DNA of 57,571 nt from Chlorobium sp. (GCA_005843825.1 SZXX01000034.1:1-57571); one strand, 5' to 3'. Positions 19,189 to 27,807 are shown, counted from the first letter of the stretch. The notes: generated by a model from the sequence alone, not told the origin. Program-made: numbers and translations.

Positions 19189-20778
19189 ATGCTGCCGGTT
19201 CTAACTGCACTGGAAATGAAAAAGGCCGACAAGGCGGCAATAGAAGAGCTTCATATTGGCGAAACCCGTCTTATGGAGCTTGCCGGACGTGAATCTCTCC
19301 GCATTATTAAGGAAACGCTTCAAACCACTGACTCCCTTGCCGGCACATCGTTTCTTCTTGTCGCAGGCAAAGGCAACAACGGTGGAGACGGCTTTGTGCT
19401 TGCACGCCACCTCCTTAATCTCGAAGCGTCAGTTGACCTCGTTCTCCTCTATCCCGATACAGCTCTTCAGGGTGTCAATCGCGAAGGTCTTGCCACTCTT
19501 GAGGCCTACTCAGCATACACACCAAATCTGCGAATTTTTGAGAGCCACGACGAAGCACTTCCCTATGTCGGGGAAACCTCCTACGACATGCTTATCGATG
19601 CCATTGTCGGCACAGGTCTGCGGTTAACAGAATCGAGGGTTGAGCTTCCCTCCCCCCTTGCTGACGGCATTGAACTCATCAACACTATCCGCGAACAATC
19701 CGGCGCCCTCACTTTAGCCATCGATATCCCCTCCGGTCTTGATGCAACCACAGGGCTGGCAGCCACTCCTGCAATCGAGGCGGATGTTACTGTAACCATG
19801 GGATTTCTGAAGACAGGCTTTTACCTCAACGAGGGTCCGAATCTCTGTGGTGAGATCCATGTTGCAGAAATCTCTATCCCCTATTTTCTTGCAGAATCCT
19901 CTTCCACGCACCTGACAGATATAGAGTTCGCCGCAGAACACTTCTTTCTCAGAAAACAGGCAAGTGCCAAACATACCAATGGCAAGGTGCTCATTATTGC
20001 CGGTTCGCAAACTGATCACTCCTCAATGCTCGGTGCAGCTTTGCTATCTGCGAAAGCCGCACTTAAAACCGGTGCAGGGTACGTCTGCCTCTCGGTACCG
20101 ATCTCTCTGGCAACTGCAATACATAACGCTATCCCCGAAGTAGTGGTAATTGGAAGGGATATAACCACCATACTCGAAAAAGCCGAATGGGCCGATGCTG
20201 TCATGATAGGATGCGGCCTCGGTCGCGACAGCGAGGTGATTGCCTTCATCACACAGCTTCTTTCTCATCCTGAAATTTATGGGAAAAAGCTCATACTCGA
20301 CGCTGACGCCCTTTACGCCCTCTCAACCAATGCAACTGTCGAACTGTTAAAAAATTGCATTGAAGCGATTCTTACGCCCCATTACGGCGAATTCAGCCGT
20401 CTCTGTGGAGCGTCAGTCGAAAGTATTGCTGCGGATCCCATTGAATCCGCAAAAAGCTATGCCGAAAAGCATGGAGTCTCGATGCTGTTGAAAGGCGTTC
20501 CAACCGTTATTGCAGACAGAGATGGGAATGTTCTCTTAAACACAAGCGGCACCGAAGCACTTGCCTCGGCTGGTTCTGGAGATGTTCTTGCAGGAATAAT
20601 TGTTGCCCTGGCTGCAAAAGGGGCGGATATTGTTAATGCGGCTGCGGCTGCAGCCTGGTTTCACGGAAGGGCCGGAGACCTGGCATGTGATGTCGCCAGC
20701 CTGGTCTCATCGGGCATGGTGCTTGATTCGCTGCAGCAGGCCTTTCAGGAGGTTTTTGAAGTTGAAGAACCTCTCTGA
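19189..20778 (+). CDS. nnr: Bifunctional NAD(P)H-hydrate epimerase/ADP-dependent dehydratase
   Basis: Repairs hydrated NADH and NADPH. The N-terminal YjeF_N epimerase domain (about 1-225) shows GKGNNGGDGFVLARHL, DAIVGTGL and IDIPSGLDA. The C-terminal ribokinase-like dehydratase domain (about 250-525) shows GKVLIIAGS, AKAALKTGAGYV, GCGLGRD, LDADALYALS, LTPHYGEFSRL, LKGVPTVI and the SAGSGDVLAGI nucleotide loop. At 529 aa it is the usual fusion length. AAGGAG lies about 10 nt before the ATG. It converges with the aminotransferase gene, the stop codons being 20 nt apart, and no obvious terminator lies between them. Confidence 0.95.
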   Translation: MLPVLTALEMKKADKAAIEELHIGETRLMELAGRESLRIIKETLQTTDSLAGTSFLLVAGKGNNGGDGFVLARHLLNLEASVDLVLLYPDTALQGVNREGLATLEAYSAYTPNLRIFESHDEALPYVGETSYDMLIDAIVGTGLRLTESRVELPSPLADGIELINTIREQSGALTLAIDIPSGLDATTGLAATPAIEADVTVTMGFLKTGFYLNEGPNLCGEIHVAEISIPYFLAESSSTHLTDIEFAAEHFFLRKQASAKHTNGKVLIIAGSQTDHSSMLGAALLSAKAALKTGAGYVCLSVPISLATAIHNAIPEVVVIGRDITTILEKAEWADAVMIGCGLGRDSEVIAFITQLLSHPEIYGKKLILDADALYALSTNATVELLKNCIEAILTPHYGEFSRLCGASVESIAADPIESAKSYAEKHGVSMLLKGVPTVIADRDGNVLLNTSGTEALASAGSGDVLAGIIVALAAKGADIVNAAAAAAWFHGRAGDLACDVASLVSSGMVLDSLQQAFQEVFEVEEPL

Positions 20779-20797
20779 GCGCCCTGTCAGCAATCTT

Positions 20798-22009
20798 TCA
20801 GGCTTCCTGGTAGCGAAGAAACTTTTTGATGTTGCGGGACGCCTGACGGATACGCTCCTCATTCTCAATCATGGCAACTCGCACATACTCATCTCCGTAA
20901 GCTCCGAATCCAATACCGGGACTCACGGCAACCTTTGCTTCACTCAGCAGCTTCTTGCTGAACTCCAGACTGCCAAGATGGCGGTAGGGTTCAGGAATTT
21001 TAGCCCACACAAACATGCTTGCCCTTGGAGTGACAACAGGCCAGCCTGCATTTTCAAAGCTCTTGACCATAACATCACGGCGCTTCCGGTACACTTCGCA
21101 AATCTCCTGCACACAGCTTTGATCCTCCGTTAGAGCTATCGTAGAAGCTACCTGGATAGGGGTAAACGTACCATAATCAAGCCAGCTCTTGATCTTTTCA
21201 AGGGCGCCGATCAGTTTTGCATTGCCGACCATGAAGCCGACACGCCATCCGGCCATGTTGTAGGTTTTCGACAGCGTATAGCTCTCAACTGCAACATCCT
21301 TTGCGCCGGGAACCTGAAGGATTGAGGGGGTCACATAACCGTCATACGTGAGCTCGGCGTAGGCAATATCACTGATTATGTAAAAGCGCTCCTGGCGGGC
21401 AATGTCGACCAGCTTTTCATAAAACGGGAGCTCAACAGTAGCTGTGGTGGGATTGTTTGGGAAATTCACAACCAGATACTTTGGCTTTGGCGACGATTCG
21501 CGCAGTGCTTTTTCAATATTCCGGAAAAATCCGGCTTCATTAAGAGTTAAATCATCATTCAGTTCAAGCTTCAGCTTGTGCACATTGCCGCCGGCAAGAA
21601 TAAATGCCTGAGAGTGTATCGGGTAACAGGGATCGGGAACCATCGCCAAGTCCCCGGGATTGGTGATAGCCTGCACAAGATGCACATAACCCTCTTTGGA
21701 ACCCATCGTAGCCACAACCTCACGATCAAGATCAAGATCAACATTGTACTTGCGCTTGTACCAGATACCTACCGCACCGCGAAGCTTGTAAATACCCTTT
21801 GAAACAGAGTATCCATGCGTGCGGGGCTTATTGATGCTTTCAATAAGCTTGTCGACAATATGCTGGGGAGTAGGGCCGTCAGGATTGCCCATTGAAAAAT
21901 CAATAACATCCTCCCCTGCTCTGCGTTCAGCCATTTTCAGCTCATTAACCGCAGCAAAAACATACTTCGGAAGACGCTTGATCTTGTCAAACTCAATTTC
22001 ATCAAACAT
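20798..22009 (-). CDS. alaC: Class I/II PLP aminotransferase, alanine (AlaC-like) type
   Basis: A fold-type I aminotransferase of 403 residues. The PLP-binding lysine is K248 in SYTLSKTYNMAGWRVGF. Other landmarks are MGNPDGPTP, MGSKEGYVHLVQAITNPGD, NFPNNPTTATV and RVAMIENEERIRQA. The GNPDGPTPQHIV N terminus and the KTYNMAGWR lysine loop are typical of AlaC-type glutamate-pyruvate aminotransferases, which exchange amino groups between glutamate/2-oxoglutarate and pyruvate/alanine. An LL-diaminopimelate aminotransferase is a related alternative but would be expected to show different residues near the N terminus. It is a single gene; upstream lies a repeat-rich gap and a toxin-antitoxin pair. 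Confidence 0.85.
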   Translation of the reverse strand: MFDEIEFDKIKRLPKYVFAAVNELKMAERRAGEDVIDFSMGNPDGPTPQHIVDKLIESINKPRTHGYSVSKGIYKLRGAVGIWYKRKYNVDLDLDREVVATMGSKEGYVHLVQAITNPGDLAMVPDPCYPIHSQAFILAGGNVHKLKLELNDDLTLNEAGFFRNIEKALRESSPKPKYLVVNFPNNPTTATVELPFYEKLVDIARQERFYIISDIAYAELTYDGYVTPSILQVPGAKDVAVESYTLSKTYNMAGWRVGFMVGNAKLIGALEKIKSWLDYGTFTPIQVASTIALTEDQSCVQEICEVYRKRRDVMVKSFENAGWPVVTPRASMFVWAKIPEPYRHLGSLEFSKKLLSEAKVAVSPGIGFGAYGDEYVRVAMIENEERIRQASRNIKKFLRYQEA

Positions 22010-22104
22010 GATTTCTTATCAAAAAAATAGTTCATGACAAAAAAAGAAAAACCTCTGCATCATAAGCAAAAAGAACATCATATCAATGCACCCCAATAAA
22101 TTTT

Positions 22105-22180
22105 CAGTCGGCAGTTTGCAGTCTGCAACAGGCCATCAGCCCTATCTTTCTTTCCTGCCAACTGCCAACTGAAAACTGCC
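22105..22180. repeat. CTGCCAACTG-type repeat pair
   Basis: cagtcggcagtttgcagtc (22105-22123) faces ctgccaactgccaactg (22155-22171), so the segment has partial dyad symmetry. It ends exactly where the ParE-like toxin gene ends. Confidence 0.7.
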
Positions 22181-22482
22181 TACATATAAAAATCCTCCCC
22201 CCTCTGATGCCGGAGGGCGAGAATGGTTATGGTTTCCTTGTCTTCGATTTCAAACAGGGCAACATATCCGGCATTCCCGAATGAAATAAGAAGCTCACGT
22301 AACAACGGATTTTGATCTGTCGCCTTGCGGCAACTGAATGGGAAGCGCCTTAAAAACTCCAAGCCTTTCGTTATAGCCTCCAGCGCTCGTACTGCAGCAT
22401 TAATATCCTCATCAAGAAGAAACTCATATAGGCGAACAAGATCACTTTCTGCTTCACGAGTGAAACGTATCCGGTAGTTCAA
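22180..22482 (-). CDS. RelE/ParE-family toxin
   Basis: A 100-residue toxin of the ParE/RelE superfamily. It starts with the typical MNYRIRFTREAESDLVRLYEFLLDE helical hairpin, followed by the four-strand sheet region (FPFSCRKATDQNPLLRELLISFGNAGYVALFEIEDKETITILALRHQRGEDFY). The RELLISFGNAGYVALFEI and LALRHQRGEDF segments are characteristic of ParE proteins, which act on gyrase, but an mRNA-cleaving RelE role cannot be excluded. It overlaps the antitoxin stop codon by 4 nt (ATGA), in the antitoxin-toxin order usual for ParDE. Confidence 0.85.
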   Translation of the reverse strand: MNYRIRFTREAESDLVRLYEFLLDEDINAAVRALEAITKGLEFLRRFPFSCRKATDQNPLLRELLISFGNAGYVALFEIEDKETITILALRHQRGEDFYM

Positions 22483-22751
22483 CGCTTTGCCTGCTGTTTT
22501 GCTTTAGCAAGCATTGCCTCTAAGCCCGTCAACACTTTCTCCTCTGAGATATACTCCCCTGTTTCTTTCGCCTTTTCCCTGGACAGAAGTCCACGAGCAA
22601 TAAATACTTTCTGGTTCTGACGTCGCTCAATATTGCTGCGTATCGAATCCTCAATAAACCCTGAAAGGGTTTCTCCCTCCTGCAAAACACTCTCAGCAGC
22701 AGAACGAAGCTCAGGATTGACCCTCAAAGATGGTAACGATGCAGTTTTCAT
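22479..22751 (-). CDS. Ribbon-helix-helix antitoxin paired with ParE-like toxin
   Basis: A 90-residue antitoxin. The N-terminal part (ASLPSLRVNPELRSAAESVLQEGETLSGFIEDSIRSNIERR) fits a ribbon-helix-helix DNA-binding fold: a beta strand with alternating small residues, then two helices. The lysine-rich C-terminal half should wrap the toxin. Such antitoxins repress their own operon. The stop codon overlaps the toxin ATG by 4 nt, so translation is coupled. Confidence 0.8.
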   Translation of the reverse strand: MKTASLPSLRVNPELRSAAESVLQEGETLSGFIEDSIRSNIERRQNQKVFIARGLLSREKAKETGEYISEEKVLTGLEAMLAKAKQQAKR

Positions 22752-22840
22752 GGAGGTTCGTTTGTCATGCGTTGCTTTTGCAGTGCAATTTAGCTAACAG
22801 CGCCATAATCTCCAATCAGTGCCATCGATTCATTTCCAAT

Positions 22841-22910
22841 AGCCGACTGCCGACTCTTCTCTCCCATCTCAGTACTATCTTTCTTAACTGCCAACCGCCC
22901 ACTGCCAACT
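22841..22910. repeat. CTGCCAACTG-type repeats
   Basis: agccgactgccgactc (22841-22856) and aactgccaaccgcccactgc (22886-22905) belong to the dispersed gcagt/ctgcc family. They fill the gap between the antitoxin gene and the hypothetical at 22920. Confidence 0.65.
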
Positions 22911-22919
22911 ATCTTTCAT

Positions 22920-23234
22920 TCAGTTCAGGCTGTTATATCTGGCTGTGGCAGTAAGGTCAACCAGTTTATGCAATGCATGTAAACACTCTGCCGCTCCCTG
23001 ATGCCCCAAAATATCTTTAATCCGCCATGCTGCGCTTTGCGCATAAAATCCCATGCTGAGTCTGCGTTCCTGTCCTTTTTCCTGCATCGCATTCGCTATG
23101 CCTGTTTCTATAAACGCCACTTCTAATTGCCACTCCTCGGGGTATGCTTTCATCACTCCCCCCAACCTGTCATGAGCGGCTTTATACTCCCCGGCCTCGA
23201 TGTTCTTTATAATGCGCTGCAAGGTTCTTTTCAT
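22920..23234 (-). CDS. Hypothetical helical protein (104 aa)
   Basis: I do not recognise this protein. It is 104 residues, soluble and predicted helical. Segments such as IKNIEAGEYKAAHDRLGGVMKAYPEEWQLEVAFIETGIANAM look like a TPR-style helical repeat (EAGEYKAAHDRL, then the next helix). LSMGFYAQSAAWRIKDILGHQGAAECLHALHKLVD could form the remaining helices. It sits between two repeat clusters next to a toxin-antitoxin pair. The ribosome-binding site is weak, and no partner gene is apparent. Confidence 0.55.
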   Translation of the reverse strand: MKRTLQRIIKNIEAGEYKAAHDRLGGVMKAYPEEWQLEVAFIETGIANAMQEKGQERRLSMGFYAQSAAWRIKDILGHQGAAECLHALHKLVDLTATARYNSLN

Positions 23235-23326
23235 GGCGTCAATGCTCTTGATTTACTCTTTCCAGCTAAAAAAGATTTGACTTGAAAATACCATTTTTTC
23301 TGAAGCATCAAGCCAGGTAACACTCT

Positions 23327-23373
23327 CTTTTATATGTCTCATAGGTCCTATAGGCCCCATAAGCCCTATTCTT
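23327..23373 (+). repeat. CCTATAGG dispersed repeat, copy 3
   Basis: The copy runs from cttttatatg through ataggtcctataggcccc to cctattcttc. It is in the same orientation as the others and lies upstream of the DUF169 gene. Confidence 0.85.
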
Positions 23374-23432
23374 CTTTTCATCAAATATTGTATACTGTGG
23401 TCACAACATCCCTACCAATTCAACAGTGAGCC

Positions 23433-24173
23433 ATGACTCCAGAACAATTGTCGCAAACACTGGTAAAGAGCGAAGGACTTGTCTACAATCCTGTAGCAGT
23501 CAAATTTGTTACTTCGCTCAGTGATCTGCCCGAAGGGGTTAAAAAATTCGGAGCCTCTTCAGAAACGACCGGCCCGAAATCATTTCTCTGTGCCATGTGG
23601 GGCGACTGTCTTAGAGGCGCCGGGCCTTTCTACACTACCAAAGAGCATCAGCTTTGCGGTGGCGGAGCAATATCAGCTGGTTTCGGCAGCCTTCTGCCTC
23701 TCGAGGTTGCAGAGAAATTCATGATCGGTGATGGCAAACTGTTTGGATCGATGAATGCCCTTCGCAACTCAATGGAGTCATCCCTGCCGTTTGAAGATGG
23801 AGAGTTTGAAGCTCAGATTATCGGGCCTCTTGCTGCGATGAATGACGATGAACTGCGGCCTGATGTGGTCCTGATCGTCTGCAAGCCCTTTCAGGGACAG
23901 CACATCATGAGAGCTTACGGGTTCGACAGCGGCGAACTGATTCATGGTATATCCGGCGGATCGACCTGCGAGATGGTTTCAAGCTATGTTGTCAGAAGCG
24001 GAAAACCGACCTTCACGCTTGGCGACACTGGCGGCAATGCCGGACTCTCTCTCGAGCCCGATGAGGTGGTGCTTGCCTTCCCATACGACAAGCTTGAAAT
24101 AGCTGTTAACAATCTGCCGCGTATATGCCGGACATCAACCATGCATCGGCACAACATCGTCCATGAACGCTGA
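23433..24173 (+). CDS. DUF169 family protein
   Basis: A 246-residue protein matching the DUF169 pattern. It has the opening YNPVAVKFVTSLSDLPEGVKKFG, the cysteine-bearing core CAMWGDCLRGAGPFYTTKEHQLCGGGAISAGFG, and a C-terminal GGNAGLSLEPDEVVLAFPYDKLEIAVNNLPRI. Conserved cysteines (about residues 53, 59 and 75) and glycine-rich loops suggest a cofactor- or metal-binding role, but the family is uncharacterised. A hypothetical gene follows after 33 nt on the same strand and may form a two-gene unit with it. Confidence 0.8.
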   Translation: MTPEQLSQTLVKSEGLVYNPVAVKFVTSLSDLPEGVKKFGASSETTGPKSFLCAMWGDCLRGAGPFYTTKEHQLCGGGAISAGFGSLLPLEVAEKFMIGDGKLFGSMNALRNSMESSLPFEDGEFEAQIIGPLAAMNDDELRPDVVLIVCKPFQGQHIMRAYGFDSGELIHGISGGSTCEMVSSYVVRSGKPTFTLGDTGGNAGLSLEPDEVVLAFPYDKLEIAVNNLPRICRTSTMHRHNIVHER

Positions 24174-24206
24174 CATATACCATGCTCAACCAAGTTTACG
24201 ATCGTA

Positions 24207-24623
24207 ATGCATCATAATCATGAAGAAAACATCGAGGCAGTCAGAAAAATGGCACTGCAGTTCCTCGCTGAAGTGATCGGTCAATGCCCGGCCGGACTCG
24301 AAAACAATACAAACAGGGATATCGTTTTCGCTGTTGTTGGCTTCCAGTACGGTGCCGTTCAGAGCGCCGCTTACGTTGCCGGTCTCGGCGAGGATGCCTC
24401 TCTTCGTATTACAGAAGATGTTGTCCAGACAATCAACGGCATGGACAAGGAGAGGGTATCGAAATTCCTTGCCCTGATGCCGATGCTTGCCGCAAAAGAA
24501 TATCCCCCGATCGGTATCGGCGGCAAAGCCATTATCGCCTTCTACAATTCCACAACTGATGAGGCAAAGCTGGAGACTGCCGTTTCGCTGCGCGAAATCC
24601 TCCGTCAGATCGATGAATCCTGA
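24207..24623 (+). CDS. Hypothetical protein downstream of the DUF169 gene
   Basis: A 138-residue protein I cannot assign to a family. It is mostly helical and begins HNHEENIEAVRKMALQFLAEVIGQCP. A middle glycine/alanine segment (FAVVGFQYGAVQSAAYVAGLGED) and a later one (EYPPIGIGGKAIIAFYNSTTDEAKLETAVSLREIL) give it a non-random character. No signal peptide or clear membrane helix is present. It is probably co-transcribed with the DUF169 gene and may work with it. Confidence 0.6.
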   Translation: MHHNHEENIEAVRKMALQFLAEVIGQCPAGLENNTNRDIVFAVVGFQYGAVQSAAYVAGLGEDASLRITEDVVQTINGMDKERVSKFLALMPMLAAKEYPPIGIGGKAIIAFYNSTTDEAKLETAVSLREILRQIDES

Positions 24624-24631
24624 ATACTCCT

Positions 24632-24697
24632 TGTCATCCCGATACGCAGTGAGGGATCCATCTTCCTTCCTGATCTTTTATAAGTCCTATCCCTCTT
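24632..24697 (+). repeat. GTCATCCCG-type unit plus truncated CCTATAGG repeat (copy 4)
   Basis: gtcatcccgatacgcagtga followed by gggatcc is joined through catcttccttcctga to a short copy of the CCTATAGG family (tcttttataagtcctatccc). This copy lacks the second half of the element. Confidence 0.75.
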
Positions 24698-24887
24698 TTT
24701 TTCATCTTTGTTTTCTATACAAATCTTTGTAATTTTATAGATTACGCTATCCGAAACAGTATCCTTTACTGAACCTTTATTTCCCGGATATAATGAACAC
24801 ATGCCGCTATTTTATTTCGCCTTAGCCTGCTGATTTATCACTTTTCTATTTAGTATTTATTCACTTCAGTTGTAAGACAAAACGATC

Positions 24888-25376
24888 ATGCCACGTTACA
24901 CGCCTGAACAGCTTGCCAAACGCAATGCATCCGTATGGACTGAAATACAGATTCTGCTTGCACCGGTCCAGTTCGTCATTTTTCTGACCGGTGTCTGCCT
25001 GAACATCCTCTATGCCAACCATCTTGCTTCCTTTGACTTTTTCTGGATAAGCGTTGCAATTCTCTTCAAGACCCTCTTTTTTGTCATTCTCTTCATCACC
25101 GGGATGTTCTTCGAGAAGGATATTTTCGGCAAGTGGGTCTTTTCGAAAGAGTTTTTCTGGGAGGATGTTGGCAGTTCGGTTGCGACCTTTTTTCATTTCC
25201 TTTACTTCGTGCTGGCCTGGAAGGGTTATCCCGACAGTCAACTGGTGATTTGGTCCTCCGTAGCCTATTTGAGCTACATCATCAACGCCGTGCAATACCT
25301 GGCAAGGATCTGGCTTGAGAAGAGCCATGAGCGGAAGATGAAGCTGAAAGCGGAAGCCAGGACAAATCCGATTTGA
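24888..25376 (+). CDS. bchF: 3-vinyl bacteriochlorophyllide hydratase (BchF/BchV family)
   Basis: A 162-residue membrane enzyme that hydrates the C3 vinyl group of bacteriochlorophyllide, giving the 1-hydroxyethyl side chain. The family start [20 protein letters not shown] is followed by about four transmembrane helices ([83 protein letters not shown]). The [17 protein letters not shown] and [23 protein letters not shown] blocks are characteristic. Green sulfur bacteria have two paralogues, BchF and BchV. Without a BchQ-type methyltransferase nearby I lean to BchF, but this is not settled. A 72-aa membrane protein follows closely. Confidence 0.82.
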   Translation: MPRYTPEQLAKRNASVWTEIQILLAPVQFVIFLTGVCLNILYANHLASFDFFWISVAILFKTLFFVILFITGMFFEKDIFGKWVFSKEFFWEDVGSSVATFFHFLYFVLAWKGYPDSQLVIWSSVAYLSYIINAVQYLARIWLEKSHERKMKLKAEARTNPI

Positions 25377-25403
25377 TCAAACCTCACATCATTGTACGAC
25401 ATC

Positions 25404-25622
25404 ATGCACCAAAACTTTACAAAACTCTGGAACATCACCTTTCTTGTTGTTGGCCCTCTATGGGGGTTGTTTGTCTGGATGGTATGGACATCCGGACAGC
25501 TGAAGACTCCGCAGAATGAGATCCTGTTTTTCAGCGTGGTCATTCCCGGCTTCATCCTCATCTACCTGTCGGGATTCCTTATAGCAAAACGACACGCAAT
25601 AAAGTATCCTGATACCAAGTAA
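25404..25622 (+). CDS. Small two-helix membrane protein next to bchF
   Basis: A 72-residue protein starting MHQNFTKLWNITF at the ATG, preferred over a TTG four codons earlier. It has two transmembrane helices (FLVVGPLWGLFVWMVWTSG and ILFFSVVIPGFILIYLSGFLIA) and a basic C terminus. It begins 27 nt after the bchF-type gene, so it is probably in that transcript. Its function is unknown. A role in holding or aiding the hydratase in the membrane is conceivable but rests only on position. Confidence 0.6.
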   Translation: MHQNFTKLWNITFLVVGPLWGLFVWMVWTSGQLKTPQNEILFFSVVIPGFILIYLSGFLIAKRHAIKYPDTK

Positions 25623-25690
25623 AGGATCCATCTTCCCTCCTCGTCTTTTATAAGCCCTATAGGTACCATAAGCCTATAGGACCTATAAAC
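25623..25690 (+). repeat. CCTATAGG dispersed repeat, copy 5
   Basis: A partial ggatccatcttccctcc lead, like that at 24655, is followed by tcttttataagccctatagg and ends in cctataggacctataaac. It lies between the small membrane-protein gene and the hydroxylase gene. Confidence 0.85.
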
Positions 25691-25717
25691 AGCCATCCTA
25701 ATAACTCCCCGAACACC

Positions 25718-26512
25718 ATGTCCGAAAGCTTTTTTCCCATACCAGACCTCCGCATATTTTCATTCGGCACAACCATTGCCGTTGGAGTCCTGCTCTGGTT
25801 TATGGAGGGCATCATCCCTTGGCTCTCCCCGCAAAAGCACCGTACACTCCATGCGAAGCTCAACCTCTCAATTGCCGGCCTCAACCTGCTGATTCTGCTC
25901 CCTTCCGCCGTACTTATGGCATTCATGCTGAACTGGTCAAGAAATGCCTGGCCAGGAATCGGAATGCTCGTTCATTCCCCGGTTGCCAAAGCCATCGTGA
26001 TCATCCTGCTCATCGACCTTTGGATGTACGTCTGGCATCGTCTCAACCATGAAATCGCATTACTCTGGCGTTTCCACTCGGTACACCACAGCGACCCGAC
26101 CCTCGATGTCACCACCAGCTGGAGGTTTCATTACATGGAGATCCTGATCTCGGAACTCCTGCGTTTCCCACTCTTCATGCTCATGGGTGCAGGTATCGAA
26201 CATCTGTTGCTCTACTCGCTCCTCATGACCCCGGTCATTGAGTTCCACCACAGCAACATAACCATTCCGCCCGCCCTGGATCGTCTGGCCCGGCTCATCA
26301 TCCCCTCCCCCATGATGCATCGCCTGCATCACTCAACTCTCAAGAGCGAACACAACACCAACTACGGCAGCATGCTCTCCGTCTGGGACCGACTTTTCGG
26401 CACCTTCCTGATCAAAGACAATCTCGACGACCTCCATCTCGGTCTCGACCATGAAAGCGACCCCAACAAGCAGCAACTCATCCCTCTGCTCCTCAGACCG
26501 TTCCGCCCATAA
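25718..26512 (+). CDS. Membrane fatty acid hydroxylase/sterol desaturase superfamily protein
   Basis: A 264-residue integral membrane di-iron enzyme. N-terminal helices (TTIAVGVLLWFMEGIIPWL, LSIAGLNLLILLPSAVLMAFML) precede the conserved histidine boxes HRLNHE, FHSVHHSD, EFHHSN and HRLHHST, which together carry the metal ligands of the superfamily (PF04116). Members hydroxylate or desaturate lipid chains, sterols or carotenoids using O2. In a strict anaerobe the substrate and oxidant are unclear. It follows the bchF-type gene and the small membrane protein on the same strand and converges with a rhodanese gene, the stop codons being 4 nt apart. Confidence 0.83.
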   Translation: MSESFFPIPDLRIFSFGTTIAVGVLLWFMEGIIPWLSPQKHRTLHAKLNLSIAGLNLLILLPSAVLMAFMLNWSRNAWPGIGMLVHSPVAKAIVIILLIDLWMYVWHRLNHEIALLWRFHSVHHSDPTLDVTTSWRFHYMEILISELLRFPLFMLMGAGIEHLLLYSLLMTPVIEFHHSNITIPPALDRLARLIIPSPMMHRLHHSTLKSEHNTNYGSMLSVWDRLFGTFLIKDNLDDLHLGLDHESDPNKQQLIPLLLRPFRP

Positions 26513-26516
26513 CCAG

Positions 26517-26984
26517 CTATCGGCGCCCTTCGACCATCATACCCCAGATAGGATCGTACCCGTCGATATTGTCCGTCATACCTGATGCATCGACGACCGG
26601 CCTACCCTCGTTATACCAGCGAAAGATGCCACCACGAAGGTTACGGAAGCTCTTCGCTTTCGAGTGACCGCAGGCACTCTCCAACCGCTCAAGCAGTTCC
26701 GAACTGCGCTGGCCGACCGAACAGTAAAAGACCAGGTCACGCCCCATTATGAGTGTTCCATATAGAGCGACAAAGTCAGCCCCACCGGTACCAGGGTCAA
26801 GCCTCACAGCCGTTGCGATACGACTTTTCTCGTACTCATCAGCGGTGCGTATGTCGAACAGCAATGGCGGTTCCGATCCGGCAAGCATAGCAGCCAGTTG
26901 GTCAGTAGCCAGGTGTTCCACCCGGTGAGTACGCTCGATCACTACAATAGCAGCATCAAGCAACCTGTCATTAATACCAAACAT
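26517..26984 (-). CDS. Rhodanese-domain protein
   Basis: A 155-residue single-domain rhodanese (sulfurtransferase). Visible landmarks are the LFDIRTADEYEKSRIATAVRLDPG strand-helix block and the active-site loop DLVFYCSVGQRSSELLERL, with the catalytic Cys followed by SVGQRS in place of the common CRxGxR. The C-terminal LRGGIFRWYNEGRPVVD is the usual ending of rhodaneses related to PspE and GlpE. Sulfur transfer is plausible in an organism that oxidises sulfide, but the physiological acceptor is unknown. It is alone on its strand, followed by the hydroxylase stop codon. Confidence 0.85.
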   Translation of the reverse strand: MFGINDRLLDAAIVVIERTHRVEHLATDQLAAMLAGSEPPLLFDIRTADEYEKSRIATAVRLDPGTGGADFVALYGTLIMGRDLVFYCSVGQRSSELLERLESACGHSKAKSFRNLRGGIFRWYNEGRPVVDASGMTDNIDGYDPIWGMMVEGRR

Positions 26985-26988
26985 ATTC

Positions 26989-27059
26989 CGTCATCCCGAT
27001 ACGAAGTGAGGGATCTCTCTTCTCTTCCTTCAAAACTGCCCACCGCCAACTGCCAATTG
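26989..27059. repeat. Stacked intergenic repeats (GTCATCCCG plus CTGCC types)
   Basis: cgtcatcccgatacgaagtg with agggatctctctt (26989-27021) is followed by aactgcccaccgccaactgc (27034-27053). A CCTATAGG copy follows immediately, so three families lie side by side here. Confidence 0.8.
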
Positions 27060-27063
27060 AATT

Positions 27064-27108
27064 TTTTATAGGTCCTATAGGACTTATGGGACCTATAGGA
27101 CCTATTCC
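27064..27108 (+). repeat. CCTATAGG dispersed repeat, copy 6
   Basis: A tttttta leader is followed by taggtcctataggacttatg and gacctataggacctattcct. It has the same orientation as the other copies. Confidence 0.85.
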
Positions 27109-27740
27109 TCTCTCCTACTCTTCCCCAAAGAAGTAAGATACCTGTGTGTATAAATCTTATCAACTCTTGAGAGTTCACTCAGCTGGTCAAAGAAAATCAC
27201 CTCCACCCCGTATTGCTGACGAATCCTATCGATCATTGAGAGCCATAAAAGAGCTGTCATCTCAGCATCTGCAAGCGCACGGTGAAACACTCCGGTTTCC
27301 AGGATGCCTGCATGTGTCACCAATGTCTGCAACTTATGGTTGGGAGAATCCTGATAAATCCTTCTTGACACGAGCAAAGAGCAGCAACAGTCACCCTCAT
27401 ACACCCGTTTCGCCCGTTTCAGCTCAAAATCCAGAAAACGGCGGTCAAATGAGGCATTGTGCGCAACAATATTATGACCGGCTATAAATTCTGAAAACTC
27501 AGCCATCACCACTTCACAGCAGGGCTGGCCCTTCAGCATCTCATTGGTAATCCCGGTATAACTCTCGATAAAAGGACTGATCCGGAAACCGGGATTCATC
27601 AACTTTTGAAAGCGATCGACAATCACCCCATGCTCAACAAGCACCGCACCGATCTCGATAGCCCGGTCACCATAATGCGGTGACAAACCCGTCGTCTCAA
27701 AATCCAGCACCACCACACTATCGGCCAAAGTTCGTTGCAT
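27102..27740 (-). CDS. DEDDh 3'-5' exonuclease (DnaQ/Pol III epsilon-like)
   Basis: A 212-residue exonuclease of the DnaQ superfamily. ExoI is [12 protein letters not shown] (D and E ligands near residues 13-15), ExoII is [19 protein letters not shown], and ExoIII is [15 protein letters not shown] with the final His and Asp of the DEDDh set. Length and layout fit stand-alone epsilon-like or RNase T/PolC-exo proteins rather than a polymerase domain. It may act in proofreading, repair or RNA processing. The stop codon overlaps the preceding dispersed repeat by a few bases, and another copy lies just upstream of its start. Confidence 0.88.
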   Translation of the reverse strand: MQRTLADSVVVLDFETTGLSPHYGDRAIEIGAVLVEHGVIVDRFQKLMNPGFRISPFIESYTGITNEMLKGQPCCEVVMAEFSEFIAGHNIVAHNASFDRRFLDFELKRAKRVYEGDCCCSLLVSRRIYQDSPNHKLQTLVTHAGILETGVFHRALADAEMTALLWLSMIDRIRQQYGVEVIFFDQLSELSRVDKIYTHRYLTSLGKSRREE

Positions 27741-27807
27741 TCAATAACTACTAATTTTCATTATTACACCAGCAAGGAATTAACCGTCAATTGCATTCCC
27801 TTCCAAA

